From the NCBI GenBank assembly GCA_046329555.1, contig JAXLUK010000001.1:1116001-1180000 (forward strand): 64,000 nt of DNA, read 5' to 3'. Positions 26,001 to 33,498 of this stretch are shown here, one piece after another. Numbering within the stretch: position 1 is the first letter of the stretch; each line of letters opens with the position of its first letter. This DNA is from UBA1941 sp046329555. Its GTDB lineage: Bacteria; Bacteroidota; Bacteroidia; Chitinophagales; LD1. The notes under the pieces are model-generated. The model did no database searches. It saw nothing but the letters and a program-made list of their open reading frames with translations, and was not told where the DNA came from. The position numbers and the translations under genes were made by a program.

Positions 26001-26887
26001 TAGTGGAAATTTGCTGGGATAATACCGATGGCCAAATGGTAGATGGCGATGTTTCTTTACAAGGAACATTCACGCCCAATGCCGGAACATTAGTGGCCCA
26101 AACCTCGCAGGCCAGCGGCTGCTCGCTAAATGCCAATATCGGATTTGCTTCAACCGGAAAACCCATGGCGCGGTTCAACATTTGCCGGCCACCGCTGGCT
26201 CCTGCGCACTATGTATGGACGCCTTCCAACTCGCTTTCCGCAGATACAATTTACGATCCTTTAGCCCAACCTCCTGCCACGCAAGTGTATACCGTTGCCG
26301 CTACCTTCAGCGATGGCTGCACTAAGAAAGACTCCGTTACAGTTACCGTAGCACCAGCTTTCTCCGCTACCGTTCCTTTCCGCGATACCACCATCACCCT
26401 CGGCGATTCCGCTGTTTTATACGTCAACACTTCTTCTTCCGGTAATTGGCACTATCAATGGACACCAGGCACCTTCCTCAACTCCGATACCAATGCCGCC
26501 GTGGTTTGCCGCCCTACCGATTCCCTTTTATACCGTATTCTGGTATCAAACGGTTACTGCTCTTCCGGCGATTCCATCCGCGTTCGCATCCGCACTATTG
26601 AACGCGATACCTACGACCTGGTGATGCCCAATGCCTTCACGCCAAACGGCGATGGAAAGAACGACTACTTCTTCCCTGTTTTCAAAAACGGAAAAACAGC
26701 GTCCATCAAGGCGTTTAGAATTTATAACCGTTGGGGAGAAGAAGTGTTCAGCAGCACCTCGCAGCCTTGGGATGGCCGCATCAATGGGGCGCCTCAACCC
26801 GATGGCATTTACACTTACTTCCTGTCGGTAGAGCGAACAACAGGCGTCATCGAAAATAGTGCCGGACAACTGACGCTTCTCCGATAG
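23051..26887 (+). CDS. choice-of-anchor L type B (gliding-motility C-terminal domain) adhesin
   Basis: This is a large secreted T9SS protein of 1278 residues. After a signal peptide (MKQFLCAAALFTTLTCTAQ) comes a choice-of-anchor L domain (about 20-270), with NDVFDACILEFDMD, YVFGSEEYPEYV and NDIFAFFLSGP. A Calx-beta-like segment (about 275-385) and two Ig-like modules (about 390-560) follow. A module of about 190 residues then occurs twice (about 573-763 and 853-1046); each copy contains NWDGHSNLVIEMCWDN or NWNGSSNLVVEICWDN. The end (from about 1191) is the type B domain, with MPNAFTPNGDGKND and RIYNRWGEEVF. No PorP/SprF gene lies next to it, so it may rely on one elsewhere. Its role in adhesion or motility is inferred from the family. 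Confidence 0.88.
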   Translation: MKQFLCAAALFTTLTCTAQLSFDTSATALQLARYLAGSGILVRNAVLRCDSNAHAKFNGGAGVGLGIQDGVVLSSGHVLDINIPADGNGNINSQPVSSFTSDTLFADPNLSAAANNDVFDACILEFDMDVDGDSLKFNYVFGSEEYPEYVCATVNDIFAFFLSGPRPGGGNYNNVNIAKIPGTNLPVSINSLNPGVPGTSAAGTCNGPGESLAYSSLYIDNSGNNDLAYDGITKKLRAIAPTIPCTTYHLKIAVGDVGDHVFDSGVFLEAGSISSTNLTLTAGIDNTYGFVNAVEGCNRSGFSIKLERPLTKDFTVHYVIAGTATFATDFTAVPDSITISAGDTTGSIVIQPLVDNLTEPNESVIIYLLSSCSGTPYDSSIIYIQDSVIAVAVSPDDTICRGESTVLVAQGANRFTWSPFIALSNDTLPQITASPLSTTKYYVRADVGLCYDIDSVTITVTDALFAIDAGPNDTICLNEAKNINLQITGNQQPYQILWTGIGLNDTTSAAVVAQPRVSTTYQVTVIGQNHCVLRDSIRLVINGEGPVVTITADKNQVCFGDSIHLQAQIFPFSCGLAPNDCSGLITQSQVGDSTITFGYSPFSSSYNGERIQLLFRANELLAAGVVAGTITDVSFDVVTNGSQGANYNGFTMKMGCTDVDELKNTFLTGLTEVTTPAPYNVLGTGIFPVTLNHQYNWDGHSNLVIEMCWDNGNTSTATNDRVNSTPTSYNSVLMDEKFSATGQGCNLNFPFADNYRPNVIFTYCAAPPKTYQTAWSPLDGIAQPDSIHTAVILTHNQTYLLNVSDSLCTGTGQIYLEESRFHVEAVTDTTICAGNSVQLQALLTGDAPVVPVSCGTTSITCSSDPVKLTVDSGSNSLFFNPFETFAEDSRSQLLYLQSELVAAGMQAGKISSVGFKAVVQSPPSINYHNVHVKIACTAATVLDETVGWLPAQLVATYDSVVIKNGWNDFQFQTPYNWNGSSNLVVEICWDNTDGQMVDGDVSLQGTFTPNAGTLVAQTSQASGCSLNANIGFASTGKPMARFNICRPPLAPAHYVWTPSNSLSADTIYDPLAQPPATQVYTVAATFSDGCTKKDSVTVTVAPAFSATVPFRDTTITLGDSAVLYVNTSSSGNWHYQWTPGTFLNSDTNAAVVCRPTDSLLYRILVSNGYCSSGDSIRVRIRTIERDTYDLVMPNAFTPNGDGKNDYFFPVFKNGKTASIKAFRIYNRWGEEVFSSTSQPWDGRINGAPQPDGIYTYFLSVERTTGVIENSAGQLTLLR

Positions 26888-26905
26888 TTGTTTATTTTTA
26901 TTGCA

Positions 26906-27616
26906 ATGAATCACCGCATACTGCTATTCTGGATGGTGCTATCACTTCAGGTGAGCGCACAAAGTGAAAAAGCGTTTGATGCTTACGCACTGGGGCTGCG
27001 CGCCTACTACGCCGGCAATTACGATGATGCGCTGAAGAATTATAACGATGCCTTGCAGATAAAACCCACACACACCGGATTTCTTTACAACAGAGGTTTG
27101 TGTTACGTAAAGATGGGCAATCAGAATATGGCGCGTTTCGATTTTCGGAAAATTGTCAGCATCGACTCTAATTACGTAGAAGCCTGGAATCAATTGGCCT
27201 TACTGGCTGCCGCAGAAAAAAAATACGACGACGCCCTGGAAATGGTCAACCACGCCCTGCGGGTAGCGCCTAATAATATCAACGCACTTACTGAGGCCGG
27301 ACTTTTATATTACTACCAACGAAAAAATGAGTACGCCTTGCAGGCTTATACACACGCCATTGAAGTTTCGCCAGAAGATGATCAGTTGTACTACAAGCGC
27401 GGTCTGGTTTACATGAATCAGGAAAATTTTCTGGCGGCCATCAAAGATTTTTCCAAAGCCTATGAGATGGATCAAACCAATACGCTGGCGCAGGAACAGC
27501 GCGCTACCTGTTATTGGAAAGCAAACAACTTAACAGTGGCTTGCCGCGAATGGAATGAACTGCTGAAGAAAGGCGTCCAGCGCGTTCAAAGTAACATCGC
27601 CAGTTATTGCCAATAA
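26906..27616 (+). CDS. secreted or periplasmic TPR-repeat protein
   Basis: This is a 236-residue protein with a signal peptide (MNHRILLFWMVLSLQVSAQ) and five or six tetratricopeptide repeats covering nearly all of the mature chain. Repeat signatures include GLRAYYAGNYDDALKNYNDA, FLYNRGLCYVKMGNQNMA and ALLAAAEKKYDDALEMVNHA. I use the ATG at 26906; a TTG at 26888 lies directly behind the stop of the adhesin gene and would add six residues ahead of the signal peptide. The 18-base spacing to the choice-of-anchor L gene suggests one transcript. TPR proteins are scaffolds, so it may help export or anchoring of the adhesin, but that is inferred only from position. Confidence 0.8.
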   Translation: MNHRILLFWMVLSLQVSAQSEKAFDAYALGLRAYYAGNYDDALKNYNDALQIKPTHTGFLYNRGLCYVKMGNQNMARFDFRKIVSIDSNYVEAWNQLALLAAAEKKYDDALEMVNHALRVAPNNINALTEAGLLYYYQRKNEYALQAYTHAIEVSPEDDQLYYKRGLVYMNQENFLAAIKDFSKAYEMDQTNTLAQEQRATCYWKANNLTVACREWNELLKKGVQRVQSNIASYCQ

Positions 27617-27649
27617 GCAAAAACAACTGTCACGAAACTTGAATAATAA

Positions 27650-27820
27650 TCATGGCGTTCCCCCGCGCAGGTCAATAGCGCCATGCGCTGAAACCTAATG
27701 CTGGCGCGGGGTCGCGTGCTTTCGGGGTTCGCCCGCTAACGCGTGCTCCCGTGCTTCACTTCGTTACGCACCTCGCCCGCCGCGGGCGGGCTCGCCCTGT
27801 CGCCCGCTAACGCGTACCAA
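27650..27820. repeat. GC-rich intergenic element with a 15-bp direct repeat
   Basis: The 304-base gap 27617-27920 holds no gene. Its middle is far richer in G+C than the neighbouring genes. CGCCCGCTAACGCGT occurs at 27730-27744 and again at 27801-27815, and GCCCGC/GCGGGC forms a short hairpin between them. It looks like a dispersed extragenic palindromic element. Only a genome-wide search could show other copies. Confidence 0.5.
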
Positions 27821-27920
27821 CCGCACCTGAACATCCGCTTCAATAAAAATGTGGCTGCAACGAGTGATTTCAATGATAGAGCACTTGCTGTAATCAACTC
27901 CATGCAATGACATCAAAAAA

Positions 27921-29738
27921 CTACGCCCTGAATCGCTGTGCCAAATCATCTATCGCAAACGTACTGATGGTTTTTTGCCCATCAGGCGCATAGTACGGAT
28001 TTTCACAGGCAAACAACTCATCAATCAAATTGCGCATCTCCTCTGCCGAAAGCGTTTTTCCCGCTTTAATGCAAGCGCCCTGCGCCAGCGACCGCGCCAG
28101 ATTCTCTCGCTTGTTTAATTTACTGATGGAAAGATTTTTCTTGAACTGCTCCAATAACTCTTCCAGCATCCGCTTTTCATCACCCGGCAAAATATCGGCA
28201 GGAAAAGAATGGATCACAAACGTATGCTGCCCAAACTCCTGTATATCGAAACCCAAAGCATTAATATCAGGAAGAATATCCAGCATAATCACCGCATCCG
28301 CGGCATTCACCGGAACCGTTTGCGGAAAGAGTTGACGCTGACTGGCCGGATGGTTATGCGCCAGCTGTCTGATGAAACGTTCAAACAAAATACGCTCATG
28401 GGCCGCCTGCTGATCAATCAGCATAAAACCGCTCTTGATCTGAGAAAGAATATACCGCTTGTGAATTTGATAGGGCTGTGTGGCTTCTTTCTGCGGAATC
28501 TGTTCATCCTGTTGATGCGTGATGAAACTACCCTGGGTACCGGCTGCACTTTCAGGCTGAAACACTTGCTCCCAATGGCGCAAATTACTTTGTTGACGGC
28601 TATCCCGTTGCTCGCGCTGAAAGAAATCACGCGTAGAACCACCAGCCGAAACTTCCTTGGTGGGCTGCTGCAACCAATCAGGCACTTGCTGAAAAGTAGC
28701 ATTTCTGTTCAAGTGATCTTCCTGATTAAAATCCAGCGAAGGCATCACACTATAGGCACCCAGTGCGTGCTTCACCGCCAAACTTACAAAGGTGTACGCC
28801 AGCTTCTCATCCTCAAATTTGATTTCATACTTCTGCGGATGAACATTGATATCAATCCGCTTGGGGTCAACATCCAGAAACAAAACGTAAAAAGGAAAAC
28901 TGTCTTTAGGCAACAATTGCTCATACGCATTCTGAATCGCGTGATTGAGATATGGCGATTTGATGTAGCGGTTGTTGACAAAAATATATTGCTCGCCGCG
29001 GGTCTTTTTGGCAAACTCTGGCTTGCCCACAAAACCGTGAATTTGTAAGGCGTAAGTCTTCTCCTCAACCGGTACAATTTGTCCGGCATACTTTTCATCA
29101 AAAACGGCGCAGATGCGCTGTTTTAAATTACCGCTTTTGTAATGAAAAACTTCGTGGTCGTTGCTGAAGAATTGCAACCCTACCTTCGGATTCGATATGG
29201 CGATGCGCAAAAACTCTTCAATTATGTGCTTTAATTCAGCCGGATCGCTTTTTAAAAAATTCCGCCGCGCCGGCACATTAAAAAACAAATTCTTCACCGC
29301 AATAGAAGTACCCTCAGCAGTCTGACAAGGCTCCTGCCGCTGTACCTTCATGCCTTCAATATCAATGCAGGTTCCCAGCGGCTGGCCGTGCAGCCGCGTT
29401 TTCATTTCTACCTGTGCAATGGCCGCCACCGATGCCAGCGCCTCACCCCGGAAACCCATGGTACGGATATCAAAAAGGTCGTCGATAGTGCGGATTTTGC
29501 TGGTAGCGTGCTTCTCAAAACAAAGGCGCGCATCCGTTTCGCTCATTCCGGAACCATTATCGACGACCTGTACCAGCGTTTTGCCGGCATTCTTTACAAT
29601 CAGTTGTATGTGTGTTGCTCCGCTGTCGATGGCGTTTTCCATCAACTCCTTCACCACCGATGCCGGGCGCTGAATCACTTCACCGGCGGCAATCTGATTG
29701 GCAATCGTATCTGGGAGTAACCGTATTTTGTCAGGCAT
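27921..29738 (-). CDS. mutL: DNA mismatch repair endonuclease MutL
   Basis: This is the mismatch repair matchmaker that links MutS to strand removal. The 605-residue product has the GHKL ATPase domain: IANQIAAGEVIQRPASVVKE, ELMENAIDSGA, DNGSGM near residue 62 and TMGFRGEALASV near 93. The C-terminal dimerisation domain carries DQQAAHERILFE near residue 440. That matches the metal-binding endonuclease motif DQHAx2Ex4E with Gln in place of His, so the protein is probably a nicking MutL, unlike that of E. coli. It lies 19 bases after mscL on the same strand. Confidence 0.96.
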   Translation of the reverse strand: MPDKIRLLPDTIANQIAAGEVIQRPASVVKELMENAIDSGATHIQLIVKNAGKTLVQVVDNGSGMSETDARLCFEKHATSKIRTIDDLFDIRTMGFRGEALASVAAIAQVEMKTRLHGQPLGTCIDIEGMKVQRQEPCQTAEGTSIAVKNLFFNVPARRNFLKSDPAELKHIIEEFLRIAISNPKVGLQFFSNDHEVFHYKSGNLKQRICAVFDEKYAGQIVPVEEKTYALQIHGFVGKPEFAKKTRGEQYIFVNNRYIKSPYLNHAIQNAYEQLLPKDSFPFYVLFLDVDPKRIDINVHPQKYEIKFEDEKLAYTFVSLAVKHALGAYSVMPSLDFNQEDHLNRNATFQQVPDWLQQPTKEVSAGGSTRDFFQREQRDSRQQSNLRHWEQVFQPESAAGTQGSFITHQQDEQIPQKEATQPYQIHKRYILSQIKSGFMLIDQQAAHERILFERFIRQLAHNHPASQRQLFPQTVPVNAADAVIMLDILPDINALGFDIQEFGQHTFVIHSFPADILPGDEKRMLEELLEQFKKNLSISKLNKRENLARSLAQGACIKAGKTLSAEEMRNLIDELFACENPYYAPDGQKTISTFAIDDLAQRFRA

Positions 29739-29757
29739 AAAAGGGTGGCGAAGATAA

Positions 29758-30168
29758 TTATTTCTTCAGCGCATCCCTGATTTCCATCAGCAAAGTATCC
29801 GTGCTGCTCGGCCCTGCTGGTGCCGGAGCCGGTTCTTCTTTCTTCATTTTATTCACCGCCTTCACTACCAGGAACATCACCAATGCCACAATCAGGAAGT
29901 TGATGGTTTCATTGATAAACGCACCGTATTTAATGGCCACTTCCGGCGTAGTGGCTTTGCCTGCGGCGTCTAAAACTTCGCTTTGAATCACCATTTTCAA
30001 ACGGCTAAAATCTTCGCCCGCAGCTAACTTACCTACCACTGGCATCACCATGCCGTCAATAAAAGCAGAAGTTACTTTGCCAAAAGCGGCACCCATTACA
30101 AAACCCACTGCTAAATCAATCAGGTTTCCCTTCATCGCAAACTCTTTGAATTCTTTCAACATGCTCAT
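29758..30168 (-). CDS. mscL: large-conductance mechanosensitive channel MscL
   Basis: This is an inner-membrane pentameric channel that opens under membrane tension and protects against osmotic downshock. The 136-residue product has the N-terminal amphipathic helix MLKEFKEFAMKGNLIDLAVG and the first pore helix AVGFVMGAAFGKVTSAFIDG. A periplasmic loop and a second helix (INFLIVALVMFLVVKAVNKM) follow, then a charged Pro/Ala-rich tail and a C-terminal helix. The length is typical. It is divergent from the transporter-like gene at 30272. Confidence 0.96.
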   Translation of the reverse strand: MSMLKEFKEFAMKGNLIDLAVGFVMGAAFGKVTSAFIDGMVMPVVGKLAAGEDFSRLKMVIQSEVLDAAGKATTPEVAIKYGAFINETINFLIVALVMFLVVKAVNKMKKEEPAPAPAGPSSTDTLLMEIRDALKK

Positions 30169-30271
30169 AGTACGTAGTTGTTTTTAAGTTAATAATTGCC
30201 GGGTTTGACAAAAGCCGTGCCGGATTTTCAATTTCAGCGAATTTAAAAAATTCCTTTTCTAAATTTACCAC

Positions 30272-33040
30272 ATGCTGTCATGGCGCGCGCGCATCCTTCA
30301 TTTTTTCAATATCCGCCGCGATGAGGGGTGGCTGGTAAAGCAGTTATTCTTCCTGCAATTCTTTCAGGGTGTTGGGGTGGCGCTTTTCTTCACCGCTGCC
30401 AACGCCCTCTTTCTGGAAAGTTTTGAAATACATGAATTGCCCAAGGTGTATGTGCTGGCCGCCGGATTACTGTGGCTCACCGGCTTTGCCTATGCGCAGG
30501 CCGAACACCGCCTCTCACTCAAGCGCTTAATTCCGGCCGTTATTGTTTTCATGGCGTTCAGCATAGTGGCACTCCGGGCCGCCATTCATCAAGTCAACTC
30601 GTCGTTCCTTTTCCTGTTGTTGGCGTGGTTCAATGTGCTTTATCTGCTCAGCAACCTCGAATTTTGGGGGCTATCGGCTTTGCTGTTCGATATCCGCCAA
30701 AGCAAGCGCCTATTTGGTATCATCAGCGCCGGTGATATTCCGGCCAAATTCATCGGCTATATTTCAGCTTCCCTGGTAGCCCCCTACATCGGCAGTGAGA
30801 ATATGCTTTTTCTGGCGGCGAACAGCATCTTGCTGGCGCTCCTTTTCTGGCACCATCTGGCGCAACGCGGTAAATTAGATTTGCATGTCGCTCATGGTGG
30901 CCATCATCACACAGAAGACCTGCATGGTTTCGATTACGCCAATCCGCGTTTAGCGCGCATGATCAGTGATTTCTTCGGAACACCCCTCATTCTCACCGTA
31001 GCCATTCTTTCCTTTTTAGTGGTTGCGTGCGCCTCTATCATTAACTTCTCCTTCTATGCTGAGGTGAAAGAAAATATTCACGGCGATGAGCAACTGGCCG
31101 CCTTCATCGGCTTGTTTTTGGCGTTTGGCAGAATTATCGCCTTGCTGTTTAAATTGATTTTTACCGGACAAGTCACCAACGCATTCGGCCTTCGCGGCTC
31201 GTTGCTTATCACCCCAGTGATGTTGCTCATTTTCGCCATTGCCGTAGTAGCCTCGCCGGCGCTCAGCGAAAATAACCGCACCGTGTTGTATGTGTTTGGC
31301 TTGATGGCGGTACTTAGTGAAACGTTGAAAACATCCCTGCAAGATCCGGTTTTCATCGCCCTGATGCAGCCCCTGCGTTCGCACCTGCGCCTGAAAGGCC
31401 ATACCATTGTGAAAGGCGTTATGGACCCTTTCGCCTTATTGTTCAGCGCCGGTATCATTTCATTGCAGATGTACTGGAGCGGCACCACCGATTTGCGGGC
31501 GCTTTCCCTGGTACTCATCGTCATGATTGCAGCATGGATCGCCTGGATTTTTGTGGTGGATAGAAATTACCTCACCACCCTGGTAGAAGGCCTGCAAAAC
31601 CGCTACCTCACCGGCCGCGAAACAGATATTAATAGCGAATCAGCCTTGCGCTTTACTGCACAAAAACTGGAAAGCGGCGAAGTAGGTGAAGCCATTTATT
31701 TGTTGGAATTGCTGGAAAAACAACCCGGCGAAAAACAACAGGCACTTATCCTGAAAGCGTTGCGCCACAACGATTCCCGCGTTCGCGTAGAAGCCATGCG
31801 TGTGATGGGCAGATTGCGCCTGGGAATAGCCTTGCCCGAATTACATGCGGTCATTAAATCGCATCCCGATCAAATGGTTTTAGCAGAAGCCATTCAAACG
31901 GTTTGTATCCTGCAACAGGAAGATGTAGAAGACTTCTCGTCATATCTGGATAGCGAAAACCGGCTGGTAGTTCGGGCGGCGTCCATCGGCCTGCTGAAAA
32001 ACGGCAGCATCAATGCCGTGGTAGCCGCAGGTCAGAAATTACAGCGCCTGCTGGAATCTGACGATCCGTTGCACCGAATCACAGCCGCTGAAATTATCGG
32101 CGAGCTTCGTGTTAAGTCATTTTATAAATCACTGCTGAAGTTGCTGAATGATGCCGATATCAAAGTGGTACAAGCAGCCATTACCGCTGCCGGGCAGTTG
32201 CAAAGCGAAAAACTCACTCCGGCATTAACCGAATTATTGGCCAAACCCGCGCTTCGGCGCAATGCCATTGCAGCCATAGGCAACTCAGGCGCAGCAGCAA
32301 TTCCTGCCGTAACAACATACCTGGAACAACAACAACCTGACGCCAATCTTCGGCTGAAGCTGATGCAACAGGTGGCGCATATCGGATCTGATGCCGCTCA
32401 ACAACAATTGCTGTTCTGGACAAAACACTATTCTGAACAACGTTTGGAATTGCTGCATTTGTTACATGCCTCGGGGTTTCACACCTCACCAACTCATCCT
32501 GATATTAATCTTTGGATGCAGGAAGATTTGGCACAGGCCGAAAGAATAGTAATCCAACTACAATACGCCTCAATCCATCAGCACAAGCCATTGGCTGCTG
32601 CCCTGCAATTAGAGCTGGTACAGTTGCGCGACCGGCTGCTGTGGCTATTCTCTTTTCTGTATAACCGCGAAAATGTGCTTCGCGCCCGAAATGGTTTTCT
32701 TATTCAGAAAAAAGAAAGCCTGGCCAATGCTTTTGAGTTAATTGAGTTAACGGTGCCTAAGGAAATCGCATCCCGCTTTACACAGATTTTTGAACAAGGT
32801 GCCGAGAACCACAAAAATCTTCACAAAACAAATGCCGTTACCGATGATGCCCAACTTTGGGAGGCTTGTCTAACTCCTGCATTGCCTTACAACCGTTGGA
32901 CGCGCGCCGTGGCCCTGTACACCATGCCGCGTTACTTAGACCAACGCTATCAGCCACTTCTTCAAAATTACTTACACCACAGCGATACCTTGCTACGCGA
33001 AACCGCCGCCGCCGTGGTCAATAACAGCATTGCCGTATGA
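30272..33040 (+). CDS. Npt1/Npt2 (ATP/ADP translocase)-like membrane protein with HEAT repeats
   Basis: This is a 922-residue two-part protein. Residues 1 to about 435 hold about ten to twelve hydrophobic segments in an MFS/nucleotide-transporter arrangement (FLQFFQGVGVALFFTAANAL, VYVLAAGLLWLTGFAYA, IALLFKLIFTGQ). This resembles the Npt1/Npt2 ATP/ADP translocase family of intracellular parasites. From about 450 on there are many HEAT-like helical repeats (ALRHNDSRVRVEAMRVMGRL, LLNDADIKVVQAAITAAGQL). A transport substrate cannot be read from the sequence, and the protein may sense rather than transport. Its stop overlaps the start of the cNMP-binding gene by 4 bases (ATGA), so the two are translationally coupled. 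Confidence 0.75.
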   Translation: MLSWRARILHFFNIRRDEGWLVKQLFFLQFFQGVGVALFFTAANALFLESFEIHELPKVYVLAAGLLWLTGFAYAQAEHRLSLKRLIPAVIVFMAFSIVALRAAIHQVNSSFLFLLLAWFNVLYLLSNLEFWGLSALLFDIRQSKRLFGIISAGDIPAKFIGYISASLVAPYIGSENMLFLAANSILLALLFWHHLAQRGKLDLHVAHGGHHHTEDLHGFDYANPRLARMISDFFGTPLILTVAILSFLVVACASIINFSFYAEVKENIHGDEQLAAFIGLFLAFGRIIALLFKLIFTGQVTNAFGLRGSLLITPVMLLIFAIAVVASPALSENNRTVLYVFGLMAVLSETLKTSLQDPVFIALMQPLRSHLRLKGHTIVKGVMDPFALLFSAGIISLQMYWSGTTDLRALSLVLIVMIAAWIAWIFVVDRNYLTTLVEGLQNRYLTGRETDINSESALRFTAQKLESGEVGEAIYLLELLEKQPGEKQQALILKALRHNDSRVRVEAMRVMGRLRLGIALPELHAVIKSHPDQMVLAEAIQTVCILQQEDVEDFSSYLDSENRLVVRAASIGLLKNGSINAVVAAGQKLQRLLESDDPLHRITAAEIIGELRVKSFYKSLLKLLNDADIKVVQAAITAAGQLQSEKLTPALTELLAKPALRRNAIAAIGNSGAAAIPAVTTYLEQQQPDANLRLKLMQQVAHIGSDAAQQQLLFWTKHYSEQRLELLHLLHASGFHTSPTHPDINLWMQEDLAQAERIVIQLQYASIHQHKPLAAALQLELVQLRDRLLWLFSFLYNRENVLRARNGFLIQKKESLANAFELIELTVPKEIASRFTQIFEQGAENHKNLHKTNAVTDDAQLWEACLTPALPYNRWTRAVALYTMPRYLDQRYQPLLQNYLHHSDTLLRETAAAVVNNSIAV

Positions 33041-33492
33041 ACCACCAATCACAACAAGGCCGTTTACTTTTAATTGAAAAAGTACTACTGCTGAAATCGC
33101 TACAACTATTCAGTGAAACACCCGAAACCGTTCTCACTGAAGTTGCTGGCATTTTGGAAGAAGTAGAAGTAGAACGCGGTACCTCGGTTTTCAAAACCGG
33201 CGACCTGGGCACCTGCATGTATATTATCTACCAGGGAGAAATCAGAATTCATCATCAGGATACGGTTTTCGCCGTGTTGAAAGACGCCGATTTCTTCGGT
33301 GAATTATCCATGCTGGATGCAGAAACACGAAGCGCTTCAGCTACCGCTGAAACAGATGCCTTCTTATTAAAAATTGATCAGGAGCCTTTCTATGAAATCA
33401 TGGAAAATCGCATTGAAGTAGCGCGCGGCATCATCCGCACCCTATGCAAAAGATTGCGCAACCAGAATCAAAAAACAATCGAGAAAAAGTAA
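33037..33492 (+). CDS. cyclic nucleotide-binding domain protein (no DNA-binding domain)
   Basis: This is a 151-residue protein that is almost entirely one cNMP-binding (CAP-ED) domain. The beta-barrel glycine motif is GDLGTCMYIIYQGEIRIH. The phosphate-binding cassette FFGELSMLDAETRSASATAE keeps the Glu and Arg needed to bind a cyclic nucleotide. It ends shortly after the C-helix without a helix-turn-helix, so it is not a CRP-type regulator by itself. The ATGA overlap with the HEAT/transporter gene suggests that the two proteins work together, perhaps with this one as a detached regulatory subunit. The ligand is unknown. Confidence 0.85.
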   Translation: MNHQSQQGRLLLIEKVLLLKSLQLFSETPETVLTEVAGILEEVEVERGTSVFKTGDLGTCMYIIYQGEIRIHHQDTVFAVLKDADFFGELSMLDAETRSASATAETDAFLLKIDQEPFYEIMENRIEVARGIIRTLCKRLRNQNQKTIEKK

Positions 33493-33498
33493 GCGCTG

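Noticed and set aside
28209..29048. A 279-codon open frame on the plus strand inside mutL
   Set aside because: It lies wholly antisense to a well-conserved mutL gene, has no signal, motif or domain, and mirrors the codon pattern of mutL.
30260..30267. TAAATTTA as a promoter for the transporter-HEAT gene
   Set aside because: It ends only four bases before the start codon, which would put the transcription start inside the gene, and it lacks the final G.
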